A stretch of 64,000 nucleotides of DNA from an uncultured Aquimarina sp. (lineage in GTDB: Bacteria > Bacteroidota > Bacteroidia > Flavobacteriales > Flavobacteriaceae): NCBI GenBank assembly GCA_947503835.1, contig CANNFM010000002.1:124001-188000 (forward strand), in the 5' to 3' direction. The notes beneath the pieces were generated by a model. It was not told where the DNA came from. It saw only the letters and a program-made list of their open reading frames with translations, and searched no databases. Both the position numbers and the translations under genes were made by a program. This document shows, piece by piece, positions 16,370 to 25,785 of this stretch (positions are counted from its first letter, which is position 1; each line of letters begins with the position of its first letter).

Positions 16370-19300
16370 TTAAGATTTGATAAAAGTGAAATTTTTCTCT
16401 TCATTTTGATTTGTTATAACTTTAAGAATATACATTCCTGTTTTTAAAGTAGAAACATCGATTTCTTGATTTTTATTCATTACCTCTATATTCTGTAAAA
16501 CTCTACCATGAATATCCAGAATGGTCGCTTTTTTGATATCCAATTCACTATTCAGGAATATTTTTCCGGTAGTTGGGTTTGGAAACAGTTTAAATACAGC
16601 ATGGGTACTGGCTATTTTTGAAGCTCGTGAAGCATTTTCTATTGATTCCATACCATAGATCAAATATCCTACCTCTTCATTAGCATGCCAGACTTCAGAA
16701 TCATGAGATTGTTCTTCTTCTAGTTTTAATTGTACAGAACTAGTGCTTAGATCTCGATATCGTAATCCTGTTGGATCTCCCCCATTAGTAGTTTGCATAG
16801 AGGCAACAATAGCAGGATTCTCAATACTACTAAAGTTTATAGATTTAAAATTGTGGTTAAAGGTATCAGATCCCACAATTATGGTTAATCCATTAGAAAA
16901 TCTATATATACCAGACTCTATAGCAATATAAGAAATCAATTCATTAGCATGCGAATTATAATTTCCTTCTTCTTCTTGTACTCTTAGCTCAAAACCAGTA
17001 GTGGACACATTTTTTACTCGGGTAATCACAGCAGTATCTTCTTCAAAAGAACTGACTTGGGTAAACACTATCGGTTTTGTGGTAAACTCATTGTTAAAAT
17101 CAACAGACTTATATCTATGATTAACATCGGCTACAACACCAGATTCTGTTATTAATCCTCCAATACTATTAACTCCTTGTGAAATTGCTATATAACTAAT
17201 GGTTTCATTACTATGGCTACCATCCTGATAATCCCATTCATCAAATTGATACTTAAATCCAAAATTAGTGACATCTTTTACCCGAATCGTTACAGGTTCC
17301 TCATCATCATAAGATGCCGGTCCAAATACCACACTAGGATTGTACATAGGCGACGAAAAGGTGACTTCGTGCCAGGTACTTTCATCTGCCTGATAGTTAT
17401 TTACTGTTCCAAGAGCTATGGGTAATGGATCGTATGTTCTTGCTTCTACTTTATCATATCCAGTAGGATATCCATCGGAACCGATGGGCAATACATAAAA
17501 TTCATACGAAGTATCGGGTGTTATATCTTCTACCGTATAAGAGTGCTCACTTGTAAATCCGATTCCTTTTAAATCTTGATCCAAAATAACGTAGTAACTA
17601 GGACTGGCTGACTGACTTTTACTTAAAGATCGTTGTTGAACTCTATTATTGTTTTCCCATGATAATACTACATTATCGGTATCAATTATAGCTTCAAGAG
17701 ATAGATCAACCTCATAATATTCTTGTCCAACATGGTTTCCATCAGTATCTGGGTTCCGTAGCGCATAGCCATCATCGTTTGTAGACACTGTGTTCACTCC
17801 ATGAACTTGTTCAAGGGCCTTTCCTTTATATAAAGCTAAATCTTCTAAACTTGCGGCTGCAGATGGTGCTATTCTTGGCCCTATCAATACGAAACACTTT
17901 GTAGCTAATGGATTCGCATAATAGATTTTTTCAAAAAATAGATCATAGCGATGTTCTGCCTGTGCTGATCCGTCAAAACATTGAGCAGGTTCTGGACCAA
18001 ATTCTGGAACATCAGGTTCTACTGCTTCTACTACCATAGGTTGTGAATCACGATAAGATTTATAATAATGTTCTCTGGCACTACCATGTAAAATACCATC
18101 TCCTACAGGATATCCAGGTTCCCATAAAGGGTGAATTCGTACATAAGTAGTATTTGATATCAACGTATTGTAAACATCTCGATTTGTGATACCACTAATA
18201 AAAAAACTAGAGGGTTGCCATGCCAAATCATAGGCAGAACTTTGATACCACTCTGTGGGTGGCATAATAGAAGGGTTTGGCATAATCTTGTCTTTATAAT
18301 ACGTCAAAAAAGGTGCCGTAGTCGCGGGATCTAAATACACCATTCTATCTACAATTAATGTACTCAAAAATTTAGTCGCTCTAGTAACAACAAGTGCTCC
18401 AAAAGAGTGACCTACCAATCGAACTTCTCTAGCTTCATTGTTAAAACCTGTAGTGGTTATAATCTCTTTAACTTGCTCGCCACATATTTTACCTATTGAT
18501 TTTAAAGAAGTAGCCACTAATGATTCCGTTCCATTTTCTCGAATCCATTTTGGATTTCTTTTAAAAGCCCTTTTTGAAGGTTCTATAAAATTAACAATAT
18601 CCGGAGTAACCCCATTAATATGATCCGCGCTTTGGGTCCAAAAAAATAGTAGCACATTATAATTATCATGCCAGCTATCAATACCATCTTCACCCAATCG
18701 CTCTCTTACTGGGTTTCCTGAAGGATTTAATTTATGCTTTGCATTTTCTCCAGGTTGCCACCCGTGTGAGTGCATGACAATATTCTTGGATGGATCATAG
18801 AAACCATTATAAATATTAGGATCTTTTTCATACAAGTTTTTATGCCATCTTAAAATGTCTCCACTCGGATTTCTAAAATACATACCGATATCCAAAACCT
18901 CAATTTCATTCATCGTATGAACTATTGTTCCATCATCACAGGTATACTCTGCTCTAATCAACAATTCACCCCATTGATCTACGTTAGGAATGCTACTAAA
19001 GTAATATTCTTCTGGTGTATTATAAGGATCTTCTGGATTTACATAAATGAATTTATCATCTGTTTTAGAGCGATCCTCGACATACCATTTTACTTTTTCC
19101 AAATCTTCCTCAGATAAAAGATTACCATCTTGATCTTTAAGTTCAAAGGCTTTAATAAAATCAAAGGCATCATCGGCATTCCAGGCATACGTATCGTTAT
19201 TACCGGGATTATTATAAAATTCTTTAAGATAGTCAGAAGGTTTAAGAGACAATCCGCTTAATGAGCACGCTTCTAGGCGTAGTCGCATAAAATCACTATC

Positions 19301-20320
19301 TAAGCTACCATTCGCACATTCGTACTCGACTTTTATTCCTATAGTGCCCATTTGTGATATCCCTGAAATGCTATAAAGATCAAACGAAGTTAATGACGCT
19401 TCAGGGATTTCATAATTAATGATATTTGAACGGTCTCTTAAATCCTGAACATACCATTTTACTTTTGCTTTTTCTTCTTCTGGCATTCCTTTTTCTAAAT
19501 GATCTTTTACTATAAATGCTTGTGTGAAATCTATTCTATTATTTGCGTCCCACGAGTACGATTCATAAGATCCAGGATTTACAACGTTTAGAACTTCTTT
19601 ATTAGCATGCACTCTAAGGTAAGAAGTACAGTAATCGATATCACATTGATTAACAAAACCATCTACACTATTATATACCGGAGTAAACTCGTTGGTTAAT
19701 GCATCATAATACATTACTTGTTTCACCTCCATATCATCTGCATTAATAAATTCTGTAGATGGAGACCCACCAAAAGTTACATATTTGGTATGATCAACTT
19801 CATACCCTTTTCCGCCACAAAATCCTTCTACGAAAAGATTATCCGCCGTATTATCATGACACCGACCTTCACCAAAACCTTCTTCTATATCAAGTAGTCT
19901 TTTGGCTCGATTTATTGCTTGTTGCGTCGTATAGGTATTATTAGACCTATGGAATGCTTTATGCTGAAAAGCAAGTGTTCTATATAATTTAGCACCCACT
20001 GGTGTATTTTCATCCACTACCTCGGTCATTGAAATTTTGTCATTAAATGAACCTCTATCGGTTTCATATAGCCACCATTCATCAATTAACCTCATTTGAA
20101 ATATCATATATTCAGGACGTGATTCACCTGTATCTGGATTAGTATAGGCATTATCATACCAAGCGGCAACATTATCTTTATATGGACCATAGACAAATTC
20201 AACATAATAAGTTCCTTTGGCATCAGGTTCGCATTGTGCTTCTGCAGTAAAAAGGTTACATAAGACCAGGAATAGAATAAGAATTCCCCTCTTGTTAAAG
20301 CTGTGTAATTTACATTTCAT
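16370..20320 (-). CDS. T9SS-secreted lipase-like protein with three H-type-lectin-like repeats
   Basis: This 1316-residue protein has a signal peptide (to about residue 29, TAEAQC). A long beta-rich N-terminal half has paired segments reading SYSWDAN.RIDFTQAF and TYAWNADDAFDFIKAF. An alpha/beta-hydrolase domain follows (about 505-760) with lipase landmarks: HSHGW (about 518), GHSFGA with nucleophile Ser639, LDPATTAPF (Asp about 663) and LHGSAREHYY (His about 744). These resemble the pancreatic-lipase fold family. Next come an FnIII-like region (about 885-960), three H-type-lectin-like repeats (about 965-1220, each ending near SYIAI) and a T9SS type A sorting domain (FKLFPNPTTGKIFL...). It is probably a secreted, surface-retained esterase or lipase. 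The substrate is unknown. Confidence 0.75.
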   Translation of the reverse strand: MKCKLHSFNKRGILILFLVLCNLFTAEAQCEPDAKGTYYVEFVYGPYKDNVAAWYDNAYTNPDTGESRPEYMIFQMRLIDEWWLYETDRGSFNDKISMTEVVDENTPVGAKLYRTLAFQHKAFHRSNNTYTTQQAINRAKRLLDIEEGFGEGRCHDNTADNLFVEGFCGGKGYEVDHTKYVTFGGSPSTEFINADDMEVKQVMYYDALTNEFTPVYNSVDGFVNQCDIDYCTSYLRVHANKEVLNVVNPGSYESYSWDANNRIDFTQAFIVKDHLEKGMPEEEKAKVKWYVQDLRDRSNIINYEIPEASLTSFDLYSISGISQMGTIGIKVEYECANGSLDSDFMRLRLEACSLSGLSLKPSDYLKEFYNNPGNNDTYAWNADDAFDFIKAFELKDQDGNLLSEEDLEKVKWYVEDRSKTDDKFIYVNPEDPYNTPEEYYFSSIPNVDQWGELLIRAEYTCDDGTIVHTMNEIEVLDIGMYFRNPSGDILRWHKNLYEKDPNIYNGFYDPSKNIVMHSHGWQPGENAKHKLNPSGNPVRERLGEDGIDSWHDNYNVLLFFWTQSADHINGVTPDIVNFIEPSKRAFKRNPKWIRENGTESLVATSLKSIGKICGEQVKEIITTTGFNNEAREVRLVGHSFGALVVTRATKFLSTLIVDRMVYLDPATTAPFLTYYKDKIMPNPSIMPPTEWYQSSAYDLAWQPSSFFISGITNRDVYNTLISNTTYVRIHPLWEPGYPVGDGILHGSAREHYYKSYRDSQPMVVEAVEPDVPEFGPEPAQCFDGSAQAEHRYDLFFEKIYYANPLATKCFVLIGPRIAPSAAASLEDLALYKGKALEQVHGVNTVSTNDDGYALRNPDTDGNHVGQEYYEVDLSLEAIIDTDNVVLSWENNNRVQQRSLSKSQSASPSYYVILDQDLKGIGFTSEHSYTVEDITPDTSYEFYVLPIGSDGYPTGYDKVEARTYDPLPIALGTVNNYQADESTWHEVTFSSPMYNPSVVFGPASYDDEEPVTIRVKDVTNFGFKYQFDEWDYQDGSHSNETISYIAISQGVNSIGGLITESGVVADVNHRYKSVDFNNEFTTKPIVFTQVSSFEEDTAVITRVKNVSTTGFELRVQEEEGNYNSHANELISYIAIESGIYRFSNGLTIIVGSDTFNHNFKSINFSSIENPAIVASMQTTNGGDPTGLRYRDLSTSSVQLKLEEEQSHDSEVWHANEEVGYLIYGMESIENASRASKIASTHAVFKLFPNPTTGKIFLNSELDIKKATILDIHGRVLQNIEVMNKNQEIDVSTLKTGMYILKVITNQNEEKNFTFIKS

Positions 20321-20424
20321 AATTTCAGTTTTAATTGTTTTAAAAAATATTTAACAAATTGATAATCATATAATTATCAACTGGTTCGAAATTATAAGAA
20401 TGTCGTAAGAAATAAGAAAAAAGA

Positions 20425-20464
20425 GCGTTTCAAAACGTTTCACCTCTGGTTAAAAACGTTTCAC
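20425..20464. promoter_or_regulatory. Candidate operator: three direct CGTTTCA repeats
   Basis: GCGTTTCAAAACGTTTCAC (20425-20443) holds two half-sites 10 bases apart. A third ACGTTTCAC (20456-20464) lies 21 bases on, so all three sit on one DNA face. The array is 105-144 bases upstream of the lipase-like gene. Sixteen of 19 bases match the element at 22303-22321 upstream of the neighbouring regulator. A poor -7 match (TAATTTCG on the minus strand, 20387-20394) lies between the array and the gene. Confidence 0.5.
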
Positions 20465-20490
20465 GCATTACAAAATGGAAGAATGGATGA

Positions 20491-22218
20491 CTAGTTAACA
20501 GAAAAAAAATCGACTACGCTGGTTTCTTTGGGAATATTAAGTTTCTTTTTGATACGATGAATATTTACACGTACCGTAGTGGGGTTAATATTCATCAACT
20601 GGCAGATTTCTTTATTAGAAAGATTCATTTTTAAAAAGGCACAAATCTTTAAATCGTGTTGGGTAATATCGTATCTGGATTTTAGCGACTTTAAAAATTC
20701 TGGATGCACTTCTTCAAAATGAATAAAAAACTCTTTCCACATCGTATCCATATTTTTTTGGATTTTAATTTGAGTTTGAGTTTCATTGATCTCTTTTGTC
20801 AAATTTTGAGAAGGTTGATTTTTAATTTGACCTAATAACTCGCTTACCTGGGACAACAAATCTGTTTTTAAAGCAAGATTGGCAGTAGCTGCCACTAATT
20901 TTCTGTTGATATACGCATTATTATCTTTTTCGGATTGTAAAGAGACTTCCAGAACTTCTTTATTTTTATGAGAAACATCTAACCTTTTGCGGTATTTTTT
21001 TATAAAAAAGTAACTTATCGAACCTAGAAATAGTAACAGTATAGTAATTGTAGTAATCCAATAGTTTTTTTTTGCCAATATCCTATGCATCATGCTTACT
21101 GTTTCCTCATTTGTTTTGCTTTGATATTGCATAAGTATATTCGTAGTCTCAGGAATATTCTTCAGCTTAGCCAAACTGTCATTGAGATTCTTTGAAAGGT
21201 GATAATACTGTAAAGCTTCTTCGGGCATTTTCTGATCATCAAGAATTGTAGCTTTTAATTCCAAAATTTCTACTCTATCCTGGATAAGTTCCAGTGTATT
21301 TACATGCTCAAGGGCACCATCTATGTATATATTAGCACTATCCAAATTCTTTTCTGCATAAAATATTTTTGCCCATCCAAAGAATGAACTTACTTGAACT
21401 GCTTTAAAATCCTTCTCATTACCAATTTTACGTGCCTCATTAAAATACTGCTTCGCCTCATTAATATTATCTAATTTTAGCGAAAGCTCTCCTAGTAAAT
21501 TTGAAATTCTACCAATTATTAGATCATTGCCCGAATTCTTAAGCCCGTTATAAGCATATTTAAGATACACATAACTCTCATCATAAGAATTAAAATCCTT
21601 AAGTAATTCTCCGATAGTTGTGGCAATATGATACTCATAAGGAGACTGTATTTCTTTAAAAAAAGATTTTGATTTCTTGTAATTTGATATTGCAGCATCG
21701 GTTAAGTGCAAGTCATAATAAACATTAGCAAGATTGCTATAAGCCAACCCCAATCCGAATTCTTTATCTTCTTCCAATGTATTTGATAATTCAACAGCTT
21801 TTATACTATGCTTTAAGGCTTCTGGGTAATTTTTTAACTGTGAGTATACAGCGCTCATATTATTAGCAAATCGTAATGAAGCAACAGAATCCCCCATTTC
21901 TCTGGATAAAGTCAAATTTTCGGTAAAATGATGGATTGCCTCCTTAAAATTATCTTTTCCACCAGTTTCTGCAAGAATAATCGCCAAAATACTATGAGAT
22001 TGGGTTTTTAAATTAATAATATCATTCTTTTGAGATAACAACAATGCTTTTCTTACATCTTGTTTGGCGCTATCAATATTTCTGGATTTGTATTTTCTTG
22101 CAGCGGCAAGTAATTCTTCTATCTGAGTGCTATCTTTCTTTCTTGAAGTATCCTGCGCATTAGCACAAAAACAAGAGAAAATAATGACCATAAATACTAT
22201 TGAGAGAAGAAGTTTCAT
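20491..22218 (-). CDS. TPR-transmembrane-HTH transcriptional regulator (copy 1)
   Basis: This 575-residue protein has a signal peptide (cleavage near CANAQ) and TPR repeats through about residue 340. One transmembrane helix follows (about 385-407, YWITTITILLLFLGSISYFF), then a coiled-coil-like region and a C-terminal LuxR-type HTH (about 528-568, with LSNKEICQLMNINPTTVRV). This layout is common in Bacteroidota and puts the TPRs in the periplasm and the DNA-binding domain in the cytosol. The gene lies directly upstream of the lipase-like gene on the same strand and is the natural candidate to control it. Confidence 0.8.
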   Translation of the reverse strand: MKLLLSIVFMVIIFSCFCANAQDTSRKKDSTQIEELLAAARKYKSRNIDSAKQDVRKALLLSQKNDIINLKTQSHSILAIILAETGGKDNFKEAIHHFTENLTLSREMGDSVASLRFANNMSAVYSQLKNYPEALKHSIKAVELSNTLEEDKEFGLGLAYSNLANVYYDLHLTDAAISNYKKSKSFFKEIQSPYEYHIATTIGELLKDFNSYDESYVYLKYAYNGLKNSGNDLIIGRISNLLGELSLKLDNINEAKQYFNEARKIGNEKDFKAVQVSSFFGWAKIFYAEKNLDSANIYIDGALEHVNTLELIQDRVEILELKATILDDQKMPEEALQYYHLSKNLNDSLAKLKNIPETTNILMQYQSKTNEETVSMMHRILAKKNYWITTITILLLFLGSISYFFIKKYRKRLDVSHKNKEVLEVSLQSEKDNNAYINRKLVAATANLALKTDLLSQVSELLGQIKNQPSQNLTKEINETQTQIKIQKNMDTMWKEFFIHFEEVHPEFLKSLKSRYDITQHDLKICAFLKMNLSNKEICQLMNINPTTVRVNIHRIKKKLNIPKETSVVDFFSVN

Positions 22219-22302
22219 GTGATTTTATTTTAGACAACTAGTATCTGTACATATTAAACTCTTAGGAAGGTATATATATTAGCAATAAAGTTAAAAAACA
22301 AA

Positions 22303-22321
22303 GCGTTACAAAGCGTTACAT
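22303..22321. promoter_or_regulatory. Candidate operator: tandem GCGTTACAAA repeat
   Basis: GCGTTACAAAGCGTTACAT is two copies of a 10-base unit. It lies 85-103 bases upstream of the copy 1 regulator start and matches the array upstream of the lipase-like gene (consensus GCGTTWCAAARCGTTWCA). It is read here as a possible autoregulatory or shared operator. Confidence 0.5.
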
Positions 22322-22425
22322 GAATTTTAAGTTATTGATTTTTAAGTAGTTATTGTTTTATAGTTTGATTTATAAAAAATCGTATCGTCTTATGCTTATG
22401 AGGATATTATTATAAGGAAATACAA

Positions 22426-24150
22426 CTACTCACTGATGGCTAAAAATTCGGTCACACTTACCCCGGTAGGAATATCGAGTTTTTTCTTAATACGATGAAT
22501 ATTTACTCGAATGGTGTTGGGGTTAACATTCATTAACTGGCAAATGTCTTTATTGGAAAGATTCATTTTTATGAATGCACAAATTTTTAAATCGTTTTGG
22601 GTGATTCCATATTTAGATTGAATACTATTCAAAAAATCTGGATGTACCTCTTCAAAATGAGTAAAGAATTCGCGCCATAAGTTATCTAGGTGGTTCTGAA
22701 ATTTTATTTGATTTTGTGTTTCAAGAATTTCTTTATTTAAGTTTTGTGTAGGCTGGTTTTTTATTTGATTTAACAATTGATTTACTTTAGAAAGAAGATC
22801 CGTCTTCAAAGCAAGATTTGCTGTAGTCGCAACCAGTTTTCTATTAATATATGCACTATTTTCTTTTTCTGATTGTAATGAAGATTCTAGACGATATTTT
22901 GTTTCATCAGAAACATTTAATTGGTTTCTATATCTTTTTATAAGAAAATAACTTAAAATGCCTAAAACGATTAGTAAAGATATGGCTCCGAAAATCCAGT
23001 AGTTCTTTTGGGATGATAATTTTTTGATACCCTCTAGCTTCTCTAATCCATCATTTTTTTCCTGTTCAATTAAAATCGTTGTGACCTTGGGTAGGTTTTC
23101 TTTTTTTATGATGCTATCTTCTAATTGCATACTTAATTTGAGGTATAATAATGCTTCTTCAGATTTACCCAAATCTTGTAAATAAGCTGCCTTTAGTTTT
23201 AACATTTCTACTTTCGACTTAGGGACTTCTAGCGTATCTAATAAAGCAAATGCTTTATTGAAATATACATCAGTACTATCATTATTTTTTTGCTTCAGAA
23301 AAATTTTTATCAATCCATGATAAGCAATTAGTCTATCATGATTCAGATTTGCCACAACAGATTTACTCAATGCACCTTTATAATACTCCAAAGATATATT
23401 ATAGCTACCCATTGCTAAATGTAAATCACCAAAACGATTTAATCCATATACAATACCATCTATTACATCATGTTCTTGATACCCCGTCAAGGCTTCTTCT
23501 AGATATATTTGAGATTCTTCATAGTTATGTAATTCTAAAAACAACTCCCCCAAGTTACTAGACGCCACAAATTGTTGAGGTGATGTGATGTCTTTGAAAT
23601 ATAATCGGGCCTTTTTAAGGTTAAAAATTGCTGAATCTTTTAGTTTCATTTCAGCATAAATAGATCCCAATAATAAATGTGCAGCTCCTTTGTAATCTTT
23701 TTTTTGGTTATCATTCAGGTTTAACTTTTTAGAAAATTCTAAGGCTTTAATTGCATACTCAAGTGCTTTAGGCATATCTCTTACATGCACATAATTAACA
23801 CTAATATTGTTGGCATGATCAAAAGATGCTAATGAGTCTCCTGCTTGCCTCAGAAATACTAAAGATTTATTAAAATGATAATTAGACGTATCGAGTTTCT
23901 TATAATCCGAGGCATACAAAACCCCAAGCATCTTATGTAACTGACCTTGTTGATACACAAATTGATGCTTTTTAGCTATTTTTAAAGCTTCAAACAGCTC
24001 TTTTTTAGAACTATCAATATTACTTACTCTGGTTATTTTGGAAAGCAACTCATTAATATAAATACTGTCTTGTTTCTTTTGTAAAAGATTCTCTTGCCCA
24101 TATATAGAAGTAAAAAAGAAGAGGGCATATATCAAGAAGGGTAATTTCAT
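22426..24150 (-). CDS. TPR-transmembrane-HTH transcriptional regulator (copy 2)
   Basis: This 574-residue paralogue of the neighbouring regulator has the same order: signal peptide (SIYGQ), TPR region, transmembrane helix (about 379-401), coiled coil and LuxR-type HTH. The last 130 residues are closely similar to copy 1 (shared NKxICQLMNxNPxTxRVNIHRIKKKL). The N-terminal TPR region is more diverged. The ATG at 24150 is preferred over an in-frame TTG one codon upstream. The pair looks like an old tandem duplication with different sensing halves. No copy of the GCGTTWCA repeat is seen upstream. Confidence 0.8.
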   Translation of the reverse strand: MKLPFLIYALFFFTSIYGQENLLQKKQDSIYINELLSKITRVSNIDSSKKELFEALKIAKKHQFVYQQGQLHKMLGVLYASDYKKLDTSNYHFNKSLVFLRQAGDSLASFDHANNISVNYVHVRDMPKALEYAIKALEFSKKLNLNDNQKKDYKGAAHLLLGSIYAEMKLKDSAIFNLKKARLYFKDITSPQQFVASSNLGELFLELHNYEESQIYLEEALTGYQEHDVIDGIVYGLNRFGDLHLAMGSYNISLEYYKGALSKSVVANLNHDRLIAYHGLIKIFLKQKNNDSTDVYFNKAFALLDTLEVPKSKVEMLKLKAAYLQDLGKSEEALLYLKLSMQLEDSIIKKENLPKVTTILIEQEKNDGLEKLEGIKKLSSQKNYWIFGAISLLIVLGILSYFLIKRYRNQLNVSDETKYRLESSLQSEKENSAYINRKLVATTANLALKTDLLSKVNQLLNQIKNQPTQNLNKEILETQNQIKFQNHLDNLWREFFTHFEEVHPDFLNSIQSKYGITQNDLKICAFIKMNLSNKDICQLMNVNPNTIRVNIHRIKKKLDIPTGVSVTEFLAISE

Positions 24151-24203
24151 CAAAAAAATCTACAATAGGTTTACCTTTAAATATACTACAAACCTTTGGA
24201 TAA

Positions 24204-24236
24204 AATAAAAAACTCACCTTTTTGGTGAGTTTTAAA
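24204..24236. terminator. Bidirectional terminator
   Basis: ACTCACC (24212-24218) pairs with GGTGAGT (24224-24230). It is flanked by an A-run on the left and TTTT on the right. It follows the barrel gene that ends at 24257 on the minus strand. Confidence 0.75.
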
Positions 24237-24256
24237 TTATGTTTTCTTAAGGTTTT

Positions 24257-24817
24257 TTATAATTTATACCCTACCGATAGTTGAATATTTGTACTATTCG
24301 CATCTATACCTCCTGGAATACCTTCATCATCAATAATATTAGACAAGCCATAACCGTAACGTAAGTCTGCAAAGAAGTTTTCGGTGATACTGACTCCAAT
24401 ACCTGCTACTGCGGCAAAATCAAATGTATTAAAATTGGTCTCTAATGCTGTATTATCTTCCCACTCCCATATCTTAAGTCCTACCTGTGGACCAATATGT
24501 ATATTAATCATATCGGTGATGTGATACTTAATAAATACAGGTAATTGAAGATAATCTACTCGTAAGGTTTCATCATCATTTCCTTTTGATGAGTATTGAA
24601 ATTCGGGCTGTACACTCCATTTTTCGGTTATGGAATACTCTGCCAGAAACCCAACCACAATACCAAACCTACTATCGTCTAGGTTTTCTGGGATATCATC
24701 AGAACTTATTGAACTTAAATTAGCCCCAATTCTTATTCCATATGAGTTTTCTTGGGCAAAAGAATGTAGAGTTCCTAGTATTAAAATACTGGCAACACAA
24801 AGTAATGTTTTTTTCAT
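24257..24817 (-). CDS. Outer-membrane beta-barrel protein (porin-like family)
   Basis: This 186-residue protein has a signal peptide (LHSFAQ) and strands typical of the OMP_b-brl family: YGIRIGANLSSIS, FGIVVGFLAEYSI, WSVQPEFQYSS and the C-terminal IQLSVGYKL. It is probably an eight-stranded barrel. A candidate -7 box, TATATTTG on the minus strand (24857-24864), lies about 40 bases upstream. The function is unknown. It is followed by a clear terminator, so it is a single-gene unit. Confidence 0.75.
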   Translation of the reverse strand: MKKTLLCVASILILGTLHSFAQENSYGIRIGANLSSISSDDIPENLDDSRFGIVVGFLAEYSITEKWSVQPEFQYSSKGNDDETLRVDYLQLPVFIKYHITDMINIHIGPQVGLKIWEWEDNTALETNFNTFDFAAVAGIGVSITENFFADLRYGYGLSNIIDDEGIPGGIDANSTNIQLSVGYKL

Positions 24818-24882
24818 AGTAGTATTAGATTAGTATTTTTGGGGTAATTTCTTATACAAATATAACGATTTCAAAAAACTTA

Positions 24883-25779
24883 CTATTTATTAAATTTTTC
24901 ACTATATAATGATTTAATAATACCATCAGACAATCCGATCTTAGGTACATAAATATCTTTTGCGCCACTCCATTTCATTGCAGATAAATATATTCTAGCA
25001 GCAGGAACGATAACATCTGCTCTATCTTGATTTAAATTGAGCTGCCAAATTCTTTCTTCATACGTTAAAGAATTTAGGAGTTCATAGTAAGAACTTAAGT
25101 ATAAAAAAGATAGGGGTTTACCTATACTTTTACCACTATTCTTAAAAATATTATTAATGTTACCACCAGAACCAATCAATGACACTCTAGAGTAATCACT
25201 AGTCTTTTCTTTAATCCAATATTCTACATCTCTCCATGATTCATCTGAAACCAAATTATTAAGCAATCGTACCGTACCCAATTTAAACGATTTAGACACA
25301 ACGGTTTTTCCATTATGATATAGTGTAAACTCTGTACTCCCCCCACCTACATCAACATATAAATAGGTAGCATCGGTATTAATTAATTCATGTAAATCGG
25401 TCATTGCTATAATTGCAGCTTCATCTTTACCATCTATAATATCAATTTGAATACCCGTACGTTCTTTTATAAGATTTACTAATTCTTCTCCATTTTCTGC
25501 CTCACGCATTGCTGATGTAGCACAAGCTTTGTATTTGACTACTTTGTGAGTTTTCATAAGAAGTTGATAGGCCTGCATGGCATCTATCATTCTGGTAATA
25601 TTTTCGTCTGAAACATGTTTGGTTTTAAAAACATCGGCTCCTAATCGAATGGGCACACGAACCAAGCTTGTTTTTTTAAATCTGGTAGTTTTTCCTTCTT
25701 CTTCATGAATGCTACTGATTAATAATCGTACTGCATTCGAACCAATATCTATGGCTCCGTATTTTTCTATAGTTAACAA
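24883..25779 (-). CDS. ppx: Exopolyphosphatase/guanosine pentaphosphatase (Ppx/GppA family)
   Basis: This 298-residue ASKHA-fold phosphatase has the phosphate-1 loop GAIDIGSNAVRLL (8-20), catalytic-region CATSAMREA, and the phosphate-2 loop YVDVGGGSTEF (141-151). The length matches the short single-module Ppx enzymes. It hydrolyses terminal phosphates of polyphosphate or pppGpp. It begins six bases after the ppk1 stop, so synthesis and breakdown enzymes are co-transcribed. Confidence 0.9.
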   Translation of the reverse strand: MLTIEKYGAIDIGSNAVRLLISSIHEEEGKTTRFKKTSLVRVPIRLGADVFKTKHVSDENITRMIDAMQAYQLLMKTHKVVKYKACATSAMREAENGEELVNLIKERTGIQIDIIDGKDEAAIIAMTDLHELINTDATYLYVDVGGGSTEFTLYHNGKTVVSKSFKLGTVRLLNNLVSDESWRDVEYWIKEKTSDYSRVSLIGSGGNINNIFKNSGKSIGKPLSFLYLSSYYELLNSLTYEERIWQLNLNQDRADVIVPAARIYLSAMKWSGAKDIYVPKIGLSDGIIKSLYSEKFNK

Positions 25780-25785
25780 AATAAA

